Shown here: in pieces, positions 8,623 through 17,876 of the stretch | How the letters are laid out: every line of letters starts with the position of its first letter | Position numbering within the stretch: position 1 is the first letter of the stretch | NCBI RefSeq assembly: GCF_900107735.1 | Contig: NZ_FNQV01000016.1 | Location: 1 to 54,104, forward strand | DNA from: Bowdeniella nasicola | GTDB lineage: Bacteria; Actinomycetota; Actinomycetes; Actinomycetales; Actinomycetaceae | Reading direction: 5' to 3' | Length of the DNA: 54,104 nt | Notes under the pieces: generated by a model | The model's input: the letters and a program-made list of their open reading frames with translations, nothing else | The model's database searches: none | What the model was told of the DNA's origin: nothing | Program-made: the position numbers and the translations under genes

Positions 8623-9342
8623 CTAGGACTCCCAGCGAAACACCCGCACGGCGACGGCCGACAGCAGCGCCGCCCATGCCGCCTGAACCACGATTGGCAG
8701 CAGCGCGATCTCGCCGAGGACCGCTGCCCGCATCCCCTCACCGAGCGCACCGAACGGGGTGAAGGTCAAAAACCACCCGGTCAGGCCACTGCCGACCGGC
8801 ATGAGGACGCCGCCCGCAATCACCATGAGGACGAACCCAATATTGGCCACGGCGAGCACCGCCTCGGTGCGCAGGGTGCCGCCGACGCACATCCCGAGCG
8901 CCACAAACGTCACCGTGCCAAGGGCGATCATGATGGCCATCGCGATGATCGAGAGCACCGAGGCGGGCCGCCACCCGCCCAGCAGCGCGGCGATGAGGCA
9001 CAGCACGATGACCTGGGCGGCAACGACGATGACGACGGCAATCGCCTTACCCGCCAGCAGCCCGCGCGGGCCGAGGGGAGTGGTGGCAAACATCCGCAAC
9101 ACACCCCACCGGCGGTCAAAGGCCACGGCGATCGACTGCGAGGTAAACGACGAGGCGATCACGGCCATCGCGAGCGCGCCCGCGAGGGCATGGGCGTTTT
9201 GCGGCTCGGGCAGGCCGAGCGCGTCGATATGAAGCAGCGCCACGAGCGCGATGATCGGCATGATGAAGGCAACCATGAGCTGCTCGCCGTTGCGAAAAAT
9301 TGCGCGGGCCTCCCACGAGGCCTGATCCAGGGCCAATCTCAT
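8623..9342 (-). CDS. ABC-2 type transporter permease
   Basis: A 239-aa permease with six predicted membrane helices and the loop FDRRWGVLRMFATTPLGPRG, typical of ABC-2 export permeases. It pairs with the ATPase encoded just upstream; the start overlaps the ATPase stop by 4 bases (ATGA). The substrate is unknown. Conserved linkage to heme A synthase and the suf operon in Actinobacteria suggests a link to heme or oxidase assembly, but this is inference. Confidence 0.9.
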   Translation of the reverse strand: MRLALDQASWEARAIFRNGEQLMVAFIMPIIALVALLHIDALGLPEPQNAHALAGALAMAVIASSFTSQSIAVAFDRRWGVLRMFATTPLGPRGLLAGKAIAVVIVVAAQVIVLCLIAALLGGWRPASVLSIIAMAIMIALGTVTFVALGMCVGGTLRTEAVLAVANIGFVLMVIAGGVLMPVGSGLTGWFLTFTPFGALGEGMRAAVLGEIALLPIVVQAAWAALLSAVAVRVFRWES

Positions 9343-10256
9343 GCGCCCGCTCCCGTCCGCGTGATCGATAAGAAGACGTTTTCCAAACTCCGCGGCCGCA
9401 CCTCCAGCGCCACGCGCCCGAACCCGCGCTCCATCAGCGCTCCCGTGAGCCGGTGCAGGACCTCGGCCTGCGATGCCGCGATCTCTAGCGTCGGGCGGGC
9501 GCCGGCAACCGTGGTGGCGCCAACTGCCGCCGCAAGCTCGGCCACGACATCACCCTCGAGGTCCGCGTCAAGGGTCACGAGCGTGCCCGCGGTCAGCTCC
9601 GCGACGGTGCCGTTGGCGACGATGCGTCCCTCATCGATGACGACGATGCGATCGGCGAGATGCTCGGCCTCATCCATGAAGTGCGTCGTCACGACGATGC
9701 TCGCCCCACGATCGCGCACGCCCGCAAGCAGCTGCCACAGATCCCGCCGCGAGTGCGGGTCGACTCCCGAGCTCGGCTCGTCCAGGAAGAGCAGGTCCGG
9801 CTCGCCGATCATCGCGCAGCCGACCGCCACCCGTTGGCGCTCGCCACCGGACAGCCGCCGCACGGCCGTGGCAAGCCGATCGGTCAGCCCCAGCGATTCC
9901 GCGAGCGCGACGTGTGCCCCGGGCCGGCCGTGCAGCTTCGCGACGTGAGCGAGGACGGCGCCCGCCGTGGGGGCCTGAGGCAGCCCGCCTTCTTGCACCA
10001 TGACGCCGACGCGCGAGCGCAGCTCCGCGGCATTCGCGCGTGCCGCCCGATCCAGCCCCAGCACCTCGATGTGCCCGGAATCGGGCGTCCGCAGCCCGGC
10101 GCAGCATTCGATGGTCGTCGTCTTACCGGCACCGTTCGGCCCAAGGACCGCGGTGATCTCACCGGCGGCGGCGCTAAAGGAGACATCGTCGACGACGCGA
10201 CGCGAGCGGTAGGCCTTGGTGAGGGAAGAAACCACGAGGGCAGGATGAGGACTCAC
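9339..10256 (-). CDS. ABC transporter ATP-binding protein
   Basis: A 305-aa ATPase of the DrrA/CcmA-like ABC-2 export group. It has Walker A GPNGAGKTT, signature LSGGERQRVAVG, Walker B LLFLDEPSSGVD and switch His in VVTTHFMDEAEHLADR, with a C-terminal extension ending in LENVFLSITRTG. I chose GTG 10256 because residues before it have no family counterpart and a TAGGCT -10-like hexamer sits 7 bases upstream. It is the first gene of the operon ATPase-permease-ctaA and is transcribed away from sufR. Confidence 0.92.
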   Translation of the reverse strand: MSPHPALVVSSLTKAYRSRRVVDDVSFSAAAGEITAVLGPNGAGKTTTIECCAGLRTPDSGHIEVLGLDRAARANAAELRSRVGVMVQEGGLPQAPTAGAVLAHVAKLHGRPGAHVALAESLGLTDRLATAVRRLSGGERQRVAVGCAMIGEPDLLFLDEPSSGVDPHSRRDLWQLLAGVRDRGASIVVTTHFMDEAEHLADRIVVIDEGRIVANGTVAELTAGTLVTLDADLEGDVVAELAAAVGATTVAGARPTLEIAASQAEVLHRLTGALMERGFGRVALEVRPRSLENVFLSITRTGAGA

Positions 10257-10263
10257 GCCCTCA

Positions 10264-10300
10264 AGCCTAGGCCACCGTGCCCCATGGGACTTATGTCCCA
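10264..10300 (-). promoter_or_regulatory. Promoter and palindrome of the ABC-ctaA operon
   Basis: On the minus strand TAGGCT (10264-10269) lies 7 bases before the GTG. The palindrome TGGGAC-TTAT-GTCCCA at 10285-10300 falls where the -35 region would be, a position suited to a repressor. The binding protein is unknown; SufR, encoded next door, is one candidate. Confidence 0.35.
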
Positions 10301-10334
10301 ATTTGAGTACTTCGGCTTGCGAAGGTATACCTTG

Positions 10335-10369
10335 GTTGTTGGGAATGAATAATGCAACAACAATGTTGC
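10335..10369 (+). promoter_or_regulatory. Inverted repeats upstream of sufR, candidate SufR operator
   Basis: Two overlapping dyads occur here: GTTGTTG (10335-10341) with CAACAAC (10355-10361), and GCAACA-ACAA-TGTTGC (10354-10369). They lie 30-64 bases before the sufR start codon, where autorepression by the Fe-S regulator SufR would be expected. This is inferred from position and symmetry only. Confidence 0.4.
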
Positions 10370-10398
10370 CTATGTCGGAAGCGAAGGAGGAAGCCCCA

Positions 10399-11151
10399 AT
10401 GAGCAACAACGTCTCGGGAGCCACTCCCGCGACCGAGATTCTCGCCCGTTCCGAGCATGGCGAGCTGAGCGAGGATGGCGCCACTCGCGCCCGAATTCTC
10501 GACCTCATTATTGAACGCGGTCCCATCACGGCCCGCGAACTCGCCTCAATCCTAGAGCTGACCGCAGCGGCCATCCGCCGCCACCTGTCAATCCTGCTCG
10601 ATCACGAGCTGATCTCCGACCACGAAGCAGCACCCGCGGGTGCCCGCGGTCGGGGCCGGCCCGCCCGCCATTTCATCGCAACCGACAAGGGTCGCGGGGG
10701 AGCGGCAAACCCGTATTCGACGCTCGCCTCCGAAGCCCTCGTCCAACTGGCCGAGATCGCCGGAGCGGACGCTGTTGAGACCTTTGCCAAGGAACGGTTC
10801 TCGCGCCTGGCAGAAAAATACCGGCCGCAGGTCGAGGCCGCTGGCGCCGACCCGCTCGCCCGCGCCGAGGCGCTGGCCGAAGCCCTGACCGCCGACGGCT
10901 ACGCCGCGACGGTACGGCCCGTCGGGGAAGGCTCCATCGCCCTGCAACTGTGCCAGGGACACTGCCCGGTGCAAGCCGTGGCCGAGAATTTCCCACAACT
11001 GTGCGAAGCGGAAACACAAGCGTTTTCTACCCTGCTCGGTGTCCACGTCCAGCGCCTCGCGACGCTCGCGTCGGGGGAGCACGTGTGCACCACCCACGTT
11101 CCGCTGTTCATCCGCCCTCGCCGAGATTCGGAAGGAAATCATGACCACTGA
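10399..11151 (+). CDS. sufR: Fe-S cluster-sensing repressor SufR
   Basis: A 250-aa transcriptional regulator that in relatives binds a Fe-S cluster and represses the suf operon when clusters are plentiful. The N-terminal winged-helix segment ([20 protein letters not shown], residues about 32-80) binds DNA. Three or four Cys near the C-terminus, in [15 protein letters not shown] and HVCTTH, match the cluster ligands of the family. ATG 10399 is preceded by GGAGG at suitable distance, so the longer upstream frame was rejected. Its last 11 bases overlap sufB. Confidence 0.93.
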   Translation: MSNNVSGATPATEILARSEHGELSEDGATRARILDLIIERGPITARELASILELTAAAIRRHLSILLDHELISDHEAAPAGARGRGRPARHFIATDKGRGGAANPYSTLASEALVQLAEIAGADAVETFAKERFSRLAEKYRPQVEAAGADPLARAEALAEALTADGYAATVRPVGEGSIALQLCQGHCPVQAVAENFPQLCEAETQAFSTLLGVHVQRLATLASGEHVCTTHVPLFIRPRRDSEGNHDH

Positions 11152-12586
11152 TACCAGCCAGGCACCCCAGCCGGCGCCCAGCACCGACGAGGAGATCATT
11201 AACTCCATCGGTGCCTACAACTACGGCTGGCACGATCCTGACGTCGCCGGCGCCTCCGCGCGCCGGGGACTGAGCGAAGAGGTCGTGCGCGACATCTCCG
11301 CGTTGAAGAACGAGCCGGAATGGATGCTCAAGCGCCGCCTGAAGGCCCTGAAGCTCTTTGAAAAGAAGCCGATGCCGACCTGGGGCGCCAACGTCTCCGA
11401 TATCGACTTCGACAACATCAAGTACTTCGTGCGCTCCACGGAAAAGCAGGCCACCAGCTGGGAGGACCTGCCCGAGGACATTAAGAACACCTACGATCGC
11501 CTCGGCATCCCGGAGGCGGAAAAGCAGCGCCTCGTTGCTGGTGTTGCCGCGCAGTACGAATCCGAGGTCGTCTACCACCAGATCCGCGAGGACCTGGAAC
11601 AGCAGGGCGTCATCTTCCTGGATACCGACACCGGTTTGAAGGAACACCCCGAGCTGTTCGAGGAGTACTTCGGTACCGTCATCCCCGCCGGTGACAACAA
11701 GTTCGCCGCGCTGAATACCGCCGTGTGGTCCGGTGGCTCCTTCGTCTACGTCCCGCCGGGCGTCCACGTGGAGATCCCGCTGCAGGCCTACTTCCGCATC
11801 AACACGGAAAACATGGGCCAGTTCGAGCGCACGCTCATCATCGCCGACGAGGGCTCCTACGTGCACTACGTCGAGGGCTGTACCGCCCCGATCTACAAGA
11901 CCGACTCGCTGCACTCGGCCGTCGTGGAAATCATCGTGAAGAAGGACGCACGCGTTCGCTACACGACGATCCAGAACTGGTCGAACAACGTCTACAACCT
12001 CGTCACCAAGCGCACGACGGTGGAAGCCGGCGGCACCATGGAATGGGTCGATGGCAACATCGGCTCCAAGGTGACGATGAAGTACCCGGCTGTCTACCTC
12101 ATGGGCGAGCACGCCCGCGGTGAGACCCTGTCGATTGCGTTCGCCGGCGAAGGCCAGCACCAGGACACCGGTTCCAAGATGGTCCACATGGCGCCGCACA
12201 CCTCCTCGTCCATCGTCTCGAAGTCGGTGGCGCGTAACGGTGGCCGCTCCTCCTACCGCGGCCTCGTCCAGGTGATGGAAAACGCGAAGCACTCCAAGTC
12301 CAATGTCCTTTGTGACGCGCTGCTCGTCGATCAGATCTCCCGCTCCGATACCTACCCGTATGTCGATGTGCGCGTCGACGACGTCGAGATGGGCCACGAG
12401 GCGACCGTCTCGAAGGTGAGCGAGGATCAGCTGTTCTACCTCATGAGCCGCGGCATGGAAGAAACCGAAGCGATGGCGATGATCGTGCGTGGCTTCGTCG
12501 AGCCCATCGCGCGCGAGCTCCCGATGGAATACGCGCTCGAGCTCAACCGACTCATTGAACTTCAGATGGAAGGATCCGTGGGCTAA
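11141..12586 (+). CDS. sufB: Fe-S cluster assembly scaffold SufB
   Basis: The 481-aa scaffold subunit of the SufBCD complex on which Fe-S clusters are built. Hallmarks are [12 protein letters not shown] near the N-terminus, the beta-helix core with [20 protein letters not shown] and [13 protein letters not shown], and the C-terminal [15 protein letters not shown]. Length is standard; no intein is present, unlike SufB of many mycobacteria. ATG 11141 overlaps the end of sufR and follows GGAAGGAA. The second gene of sufRBDCSUT. Confidence 0.97.
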   Translation: MTTDTSQAPQPAPSTDEEIINSIGAYNYGWHDPDVAGASARRGLSEEVVRDISALKNEPEWMLKRRLKALKLFEKKPMPTWGANVSDIDFDNIKYFVRSTEKQATSWEDLPEDIKNTYDRLGIPEAEKQRLVAGVAAQYESEVVYHQIREDLEQQGVIFLDTDTGLKEHPELFEEYFGTVIPAGDNKFAALNTAVWSGGSFVYVPPGVHVEIPLQAYFRINTENMGQFERTLIIADEGSYVHYVEGCTAPIYKTDSLHSAVVEIIVKKDARVRYTTIQNWSNNVYNLVTKRTTVEAGGTMEWVDGNIGSKVTMKYPAVYLMGEHARGETLSIAFAGEGQHQDTGSKMVHMAPHTSSSIVSKSVARNGGRSSYRGLVQVMENAKHSKSNVLCDALLVDQISRSDTYPYVDVRVDDVEMGHEATVSKVSEDQLFYLMSRGMEETEAMAMIVRGFVEPIARELPMEYALELNRLIELQMEGSVG

Positions 12587-12588
12587 CC

Positions 12589-13788
12589 GTGACCCAAGTT
12601 TCAACCGACCACTCCCGCGCAACCCTCGCGGGCGATCACTCCCACGGGAGCGCGCCCGCCGCGGATAAGGCCGACAAGCCCCGTTCCTTCGAGCTGTCGG
12701 CGTTCCCGATTCCCGGCGGCCGCGAAGAAGATTGGCGCTTCACGCCGATCGCGCGAATGGCGGACCTGTTCGCCGATGAGCTCACTGGCAGCGCGCCGGA
12801 CATCACCTTCGATGGCGTGCGCCTGGATGAGGGCGCCGCGGACCTGCCCTTCGATGTCGTCTTCGACTCCTGCCCGTGCGTGGGTTCCGTCGGCGCCCCG
12901 TCCGACCGCACTGCGGTCGTCGCCTGGGCCAACCGCGGCACCCCGACGTGCGTGACGATCAGCGAATCGCTCGAGCGCCCCTACGTCTTTGAGATTGTCG
13001 GAAACTCCAGCGAGGCCGCGGCCCAGCACCTGACCCTCAACATCACCGAGGGTGTCACCGCGACCGTCGTGCTGCGCCACACCGGCACTGCGCGCCTGAC
13101 CCAGACCGTCGAGATCGACGTCGCCGAGGGCGCAAATCTCACCGTCGTCACGACCCAGGAATGGGATGAGGACGCCGTGCACGCTGCCGCGCATCGCATC
13201 TCCGCGGGCAAGGACGCCGTCGTCAAGCACATCGCCGTCACCCTTGGCGCCGACCTCGTGCGCCTGACGACCGACGTCGAATTCGCGGGCGAAGGCGCGG
13301 ACGTGGAACTGCTCGGCCTGTACTTTACCGACGCCGGCCAGCACCACGAACACCGCCTCTTCATGGAGCACCGCCTGCCCAACTGCGTCTCGGACGCGAC
13401 GTACAAGGGCGCGCTGCAGGGCAAGGATGCGCACGCCGTGTGGGTCGGCGATGTCCTCATCGGCCACGACGCCACCGGTACCGACACCTACGAGCTGAAC
13501 CGCAACCTGCTGCTGACCGAAGGTGCGCGCGCTGACTCCGTGCCCAACCTCGAAATTGAGACCGGCGAGATCGCCGGCGCCGGACACGCCTCGGCGACCG
13601 GTCGCTTTGATGATGAGCAGCTCTTCTACCTCATGAGCCGCGGCGTACCCGAAGACCTCGCCCGCCGCCTCGTCGTGCGCGGCTTCTTCGCCGAACTCAT
13701 CAACCGCATCGGCGTACCCGAGGTGCAAGACCGCCTCATCGCCGCCATCGAAGCGGAACTCGACCAGACCATGGCCCTCGTTAAGTAA
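12589..13788 (+). CDS. sufD: Fe-S cluster assembly protein SufD
   Basis: A 399-aa paralogue of SufB in the SufBC2D scaffold, needed for iron acquisition by the complex. The C-terminal part [20 protein letters not shown], followed by DLARRLVVRGFFAELI, is diagnostic, as is the central beta-helix with the HHEHRLFMEH segment. It starts with GTG two bases after the sufB stop. Confidence 0.95.
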   Translation: MTQVSTDHSRATLAGDHSHGSAPAADKADKPRSFELSAFPIPGGREEDWRFTPIARMADLFADELTGSAPDITFDGVRLDEGAADLPFDVVFDSCPCVGSVGAPSDRTAVVAWANRGTPTCVTISESLERPYVFEIVGNSSEAAAQHLTLNITEGVTATVVLRHTGTARLTQTVEIDVAEGANLTVVTTQEWDEDAVHAAAHRISAGKDAVVKHIAVTLGADLVRLTTDVEFAGEGADVELLGLYFTDAGQHHEHRLFMEHRLPNCVSDATYKGALQGKDAHAVWVGDVLIGHDATGTDTYELNRNLLLTEGARADSVPNLEIETGEIAGAGHASATGRFDDEQLFYLMSRGVPEDLARRLVVRGFFAELINRIGVPEVQDRLIAAIEAELDQTMALVK

Positions 13789-13797
13789 GGATTAGAA

Positions 13798-14556
13798 TTG
13801 TCCACTCTTGAAATCAAGAACCTCCACGTCCAGGTCGAGACCAACGACGGACCGAAAAAGATCTTGCAGGGCGTCAACCTCACCATCAACTCCGGTGAGA
13901 TTCACGCCATCATGGGCCCCAACGGCTCCGGCAAGTCGACCCTGGCCTACTCGCTGGCCGGCCACCCCAAATATGAGGTGACCGAGGGCGAGATCTACCT
14001 CGACGGCGAAAACGTCCTGGAGATGAGCGTCGATGAGCGCGCCCGCGCGGGCCTGTTCCTCGCGATGCAGTACCCCGTCGAGGTTGCTGGCGTCTCCGTG
14101 TCCAACTTCCTGCGCACGGCGCGCACCGCGATCGACGGCGAAGCGCCCAAGCTGCGCACGTGGATCGGTGAGGTCAAGGAAGCCATGGAGCGGCTGCGGA
14201 TGGATCCCGACTTCGCTAACCGCGACGTCAACACCGGGTTCTCCGGCGGCGAGAAGAAGCGCCACGAGATCCTGCAGATGGACCTGCTACACCCGAAGTT
14301 CGCCGTCCTGGATGAGACGGACTCGGGCCTGGACATCGACGCGCTGCGCGTCGTGTCCGAGGGCGTCAACCGCGTGCACGAGCAGGCCGACACCGGCATC
14401 CTGCTCATCACGCACTACACGCGCATCCTGAACTACATCAAGCCGGACTTCGTCCACGTCTTCGTCGACGGCCACATGGTCGAGCAGGGTGGCCCCGAGC
14501 TCGCCGAGCGCCTCGAGGCCGAAGGCTACGACCGCTTCCTGCAGGCGGCCAAGTAA
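13798..14556 (+). CDS. sufC: Fe-S cluster assembly ATPase SufC
   Basis: The 252-aa ABC-type ATPase that drives conformational change in SufBC2D. It has Walker A MGPNGSGKST, the SufC-type signature FSGGEKKRHEILQM, Walker B FAVLDETDSGLDIDALRVV and switch His in LLITHYTRIL. The start is an unusual TTG (13798), supported by AAGGA about 6 bases upstream and by alignment of MSTLEIKNL with family N-termini. Confidence 0.96.
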   Translation: MSTLEIKNLHVQVETNDGPKKILQGVNLTINSGEIHAIMGPNGSGKSTLAYSLAGHPKYEVTEGEIYLDGENVLEMSVDERARAGLFLAMQYPVEVAGVSVSNFLRTARTAIDGEAPKLRTWIGEVKEAMERLRMDPDFANRDVNTGFSGGEKKRHEILQMDLLHPKFAVLDETDSGLDIDALRVVSEGVNRVHEQADTGILLITHYTRILNYIKPDFVHVFVDGHMVEQGGPELAERLEAEGYDRFLQAAK

Positions 14557-15827
14557 TGCCGACGTCGCCCGTGGCACCGCGCTCCGACTTTCCCGCGTTG
14601 GAGCGCAACCTCGGCGACGTCGCGCTGACCTACCTGGACTCGGCGGCCACGTCGCTGAAACCGCAATGCGTCATCGACGCTGAAGCCGATTTCTACGCCC
14701 GCCTGGACGGCGCCGTACACCGCGGCGCCCACCAGGTGGCCGTCGAGGCCACGGAAATCTATGAGGGCTCGCGCGCGAAGTTCGCGGCCTTCGTCGGCGC
14801 GAGCACCGATGAGATCATCTGGGCGAAGAACGCGACCGAGGCGATCAACCTCGTCGCCTATTCGCTGCTCAACGCCTCGATCGACGAACTCTTAAAGCCC
14901 GGCAGCGTCGATGAGCGTCTGCTCATCCGCGAGGGCGATACGATCGCCGTCACCCAGGCCGAACATCACGCGAACTTCGTGCCGTGGCAGCAGCTTGCCG
15001 CGCGCACCGGCGCGGACTTCCACGTCGTGCCGGTGCTCGCCGATGGCACGATCGACTACGCCGCGCTCGCCGAGCTGCCCGAGCGCACCCGCGTGTTGGC
15101 CTTCACCCAGGCCTCCAACGTCACGGGCGCGCTCACCGACGTCGCGGCGATGGTCGCGGCCGCTAAGGCGCGAGGCGCACTGACCGTCATGGACGCCTGC
15201 CAGTCAGCGGCGCACCTGCCGCTCGACCTGGAAGCCTCCGGGGTCGATTTCGCGGCCATGAGCGCGCACAAGATGCTCGGGCCGACGGGCGTCGGCGTGC
15301 TCTTTGGCCGCTCCAGCCTGCTCGCCGCGATGCCGCCCTTCATTACGGGCGGCTCGATGGTGGCGATCGTGACGGCCGAGGCCACGCGCTTCATGCCCGC
15401 GCCGATGAAGTTCGAAGCCGGCACGCAAATGACGGCGCAGATCGCGGGGCTGAACGCCGCGATCGACTACCTGCGCGGACTGGGGATGGATAACGTCGCG
15501 CGCTACGATCTTGAGCTTGGCGATTACCTGCTCGACGCCGTGCGTGCTGTGCCCGGCACGCGCATCATCGGGCCCGAGAGCGGCGAGCGGCTGGGCCTCG
15601 TCGCCTTCCAGCTCGGCGATGTCCACCCGCACGACGTCGGCCAGTACCTGGATGCCGCCGGCATCGCCGTTCGCGTCGGCCACCACTGCGCCCAACCCGT
15701 GCACCGCGCCCTCGGCGTACAATCATCCACGCGCGCCTCGATTGGTCCCTACACCTCGCGCGCCGATATTGACCGCTTCGCCGACCGCCTCGCCGGCGTC
15801 CTACCCTTCTTCCAAGGAACCGCCTAA
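14556..15827 (+). CDS. sufS: Cysteine desulfurase SufS
   Basis: A PLP enzyme of 423 aa that takes sulfur from cysteine for cluster assembly, leaving alanine. Visible features are YLDSAATSLKP, the DACQSAAHLPLDLE region, the PLP lysine in MSAHKMLGPTGVGVLFG and the active-site cysteine in VRVGHHCAQPVHRALG. The ATG shares one base with the sufC stop. Its sulfur acceptor is probably SufU, encoded next. Confidence 0.96.
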   Translation: MPTSPVAPRSDFPALERNLGDVALTYLDSAATSLKPQCVIDAEADFYARLDGAVHRGAHQVAVEATEIYEGSRAKFAAFVGASTDEIIWAKNATEAINLVAYSLLNASIDELLKPGSVDERLLIREGDTIAVTQAEHHANFVPWQQLAARTGADFHVVPVLADGTIDYAALAELPERTRVLAFTQASNVTGALTDVAAMVAAAKARGALTVMDACQSAAHLPLDLEASGVDFAAMSAHKMLGPTGVGVLFGRSSLLAAMPPFITGGSMVAIVTAEATRFMPAPMKFEAGTQMTAQIAGLNAAIDYLRGLGMDNVARYDLELGDYLLDAVRAVPGTRIIGPESGERLGLVAFQLGDVHPHDVGQYLDAAGIAVRVGHHCAQPVHRALGVQSSTRASIGPYTSRADIDRFADRLAGVLPFFQGTA

Positions 15828-16279
15828 TGGATGCGATGGAACAGCTTTACCAGCAGATCATCCTCGATCATTCCAAGGCCCGCCACGGTGCGGGCCTGCT
15901 GCCCGACTACGACGGTGAATCCTTCCAGGTCAACACGACATGCGGCGACCAGGTGCTGCTGCGCGTCGGCCTCGATGGCGATCGCATCGCCGCCATCGGT
16001 TACGAGGGGGAGGGCTGCTCGATCTCGCAAGCCTCCCTGTCGATCATGCACGACATGACGAGCGGGCAATCCCGCGAAACCTTCGATCACCTCTCCGACG
16101 TCTTCACCGAGATGATGCACTCGCGAGGCGTCTTCGACGAGACCAAACTCGATGAACTCGACGACGCCTCCGCCTTCGTGGGCGTCGCCAAGTTCCCGGC
16201 GCGCATCAAGTGCGCGCTGCTCGGCTGGATGGCGCTCAAGGAGGCCATCGCCGACGCCGACCAAGGTAAGGAAGAATAA
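15827..16279 (+). CDS. sufU: Sulfur-transfer protein SufU
   Basis: A 150-aa IscU-like, zinc-dependent sulfur acceptor that takes persulfide from SufS. The three conserved Cys occur in NTTCGDQV, GEGCSISQASLSI and RIKCALLGW. It has the 18-21 residue insertion (region around SDVFTEMMHSRGVFDE) that separates SufU from IscU scaffolds. The ATG shares one base with the sufS stop. Confidence 0.94.
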   Translation: MDAMEQLYQQIILDHSKARHGAGLLPDYDGESFQVNTTCGDQVLLRVGLDGDRIAAIGYEGEGCSISQASLSIMHDMTSGQSRETFDHLSDVFTEMMHSRGVFDETKLDELDDASAFVGVAKFPARIKCALLGWMALKEAIADADQGKEE

Positions 16280-16283
16280 CGAC

Positions 16284-16613
16284 ATGACTGAGCAGACCCC
16301 CAGCCCCGTGACTGCCGCCGACATCGAAGAAGCGATGCGCGACGTCATCGACCCGGAACTCGGCATCAACGTCGTGGACCTCGGCCTCGTCTACGGCGTG
16401 AACCTCGAAACCGACGGCACGGCCGTCATCGATATGACGCTCACCTCAGCCGCCTGCCCGCTGACCGACGTCATCGAAGATCAGACGTATTCCTGCCTGG
16501 AAGGCCTCGTCAAGGATTCGCGAATCAACTGGGTCTGGATGCCGCCGTGGGGGCCCGACAAGATCACCCCCGAGGGCCGCGAACAGCTGCGCGCACTCGG
16601 CTTCAACGTCTAG
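16284..16613 (+). CDS. sufT: SufT, DUF59 (MIP18-like) Fe-S maturation protein
   Basis: A 109-aa protein of the DUF59/MIP18 family that aids Fe-S protein maturation. The family core MRDVIDPELGINVVDLGLVY lies at residues about 16-35, and the TSAACPLTD segment holds the conserved cysteine. ATG 16284, four bases after the sufU stop, was chosen over an upstream in-frame codon that lies inside sufU. It closes the suf operon. Confidence 0.93.
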   Translation: MTEQTPSPVTAADIEEAMRDVIDPELGINVVDLGLVYGVNLETDGTAVIDMTLTSAACPLTDVIEDQTYSCLEGLVKDSRINWVWMPPWGPDKITPEGREQLRALGFNV

Positions 16614-16622
16614 TTCTAGCTG

Positions 16623-16628
16623 TATTCT
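16623..16628 (+). promoter_or_regulatory. -10 box TATTCT before the capA-like gene
   Basis: TATTCT ends 6 bases before the GTG at 16635, giving a probable leaderless transcript separate from the suf operon. Confidence 0.45.
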
Positions 16629-16634
16629 AGCGAG

Positions 16635-17876
16635 GTGAAGTCCCGCCTGGTTTTCCTCGCTCCGGCTCTTGCCGCGACGCTCCTTGCCGCGTGCACGAGC
16701 ACGGCCCCGACGCAGCCACCGGCGTCCCCAACACCATCGGCGACGACCCCGTACGCGAGCCCCTGGCCCTCCGACGGCAACACCGAGGTCCCCCCAACGA
16801 CTTTCACGGTCGTCTCCGCGGGCGATATCCTGCCGCATACCTCGGTGTATGAAGCCGCAAAAAAGCCCGACGGCACCTATGACTTCGTGCCGAAAATGGC
16901 CGCGTCCCGGCCATTCGTCGAGGGCGCCGACCTCGCGCTGTGTTCGCTCGAAATCCCCATCGCGCCCAAGGGCACGAAACCCTCGGGCTATCCGATGTTC
17001 GGCGCGCCCACGGAGCTCATCGGCGATCTGAAAACCCTCGGCTGGGATGGCTGTACGATCGCGACGAACCACACCGGCGATCGCGGCTGGGATGGCCTGA
17101 AAACCACGCTCGACCTGTTCGATCAGCACAAGCTTGGCGCGACGGGCGCGGGCCGCAGCGAGGCCGAGCGCCTTTCCCCGGCCTACTACCGCCTCACCAA
17201 GGACGGACGCACGGTTACGGTCGCGCACGTCTCGGGCACCTACGGCCTGAACGGCTTGCCCGATCCGGGCAAGGCGCAGGGCTTCCAAGCCGTCAATATG
17301 CTCGAGGACATGCTCGAGGCCGCCAAGAGCGCCAAGGCCGCCGGCGCCGACATCGTCATCGTCAGCCCGCACTGGGGTATCGAATACCAGATGCAGCCCA
17401 ACGACGAACAGGTCACGCTCGCCCGCGCCCTCGCCGAATCGGGCGCCGTCGACGCCATCATCGGGACGCACCCGCACGTGCCGCAAAAGATCGAGAGCCT
17501 TCCCGGCCCAGGCGGCGCCAAGGTGCCCGTCGTCTACTCCACGGGCAACTTCTACTCCGGTCAGGACGAAAACTGCTGCACACGGGAGACCGCCACCGGC
17601 GTTATGGTCCAACTCGCGATCGAAGCCGATGACACCGCCGCCACTGTCAAAGCGATGACCTACACGCCGGTCACGATGGATCTGGCCGCCGGTCGCACCC
17701 AGTACCTGCTCGCGCCGCTGCACCAGGGCAAGCGCCCCGAGGGCCTCACGCTCGAGGCCTCGCGCATCACCAAGCGCTGGGAGGCGCTGCTGGCCGTCAT
17801 GGGAAGCGAGCTCATGAACACCACGGCACCCACCGGCAAGGCGAGCGTCGAGCTCATCACCGAGCCAACGCGCTAG
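16635..17876 (+). CDS. CapA-family lipoprotein (PGA_cap metallophosphatase-like)
   Basis: A 413-aa cell-surface lipoprotein. The signal peptide ends with lipobox LLAAC (Cys 20), followed by a Pro/Thr-rich linker to about residue 55. The rest is a CapA-like fold of the calcineurin-type phosphoesterase superfamily: VSAGDILPH, ALCSLEIPI, IATNHTGDRGWDG, VSPHWGIEY and IGTHPHVPQK, with likely metal ligands in SAGD, TNH, SPHW and THPH. Family members take part in poly-gamma-glutamate capsule synthesis or anchoring. No capB or capC is nearby, so its substrate here is unknown. The 3' end overlaps the convergent peptidase gene. Confidence 0.88.
   Translation: MKSRLVFLAPALAATLLAACTSTAPTQPPASPTPSATTPYASPWPSDGNTEVPPTTFTVVSAGDILPHTSVYEAAKKPDGTYDFVPKMAASRPFVEGADLALCSLEIPIAPKGTKPSGYPMFGAPTELIGDLKTLGWDGCTIATNHTGDRGWDGLKTTLDLFDQHKLGATGAGRSEAERLSPAYYRLTKDGRTVTVAHVSGTYGLNGLPDPGKAQGFQAVNMLEDMLEAAKSAKAAGADIVIVSPHWGIEYQMQPNDEQVTLARALAESGAVDAIIGTHPHVPQKIESLPGPGGAKVPVVYSTGNFYSGQDENCCTRETATGVMVQLAIEADDTAATVKAMTYTPVTMDLAAGRTQYLLAPLHQGKRPEGLTLEASRITKRWEALLAVMGSELMNTTAPTGKASVELITEPTR

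Noticed and set aside
11141-12586. Possible intein in sufB
   Set aside because: SufB of many mycobacteria has an intein, but this copy is 481 aa and aligns without insertion.
11108-12622. 504-codon frame antisense to sufB
   Set aside because: sufB is unmistakable. The antisense translation is rich in His, Leu, Asp and Val without recognisable motifs.
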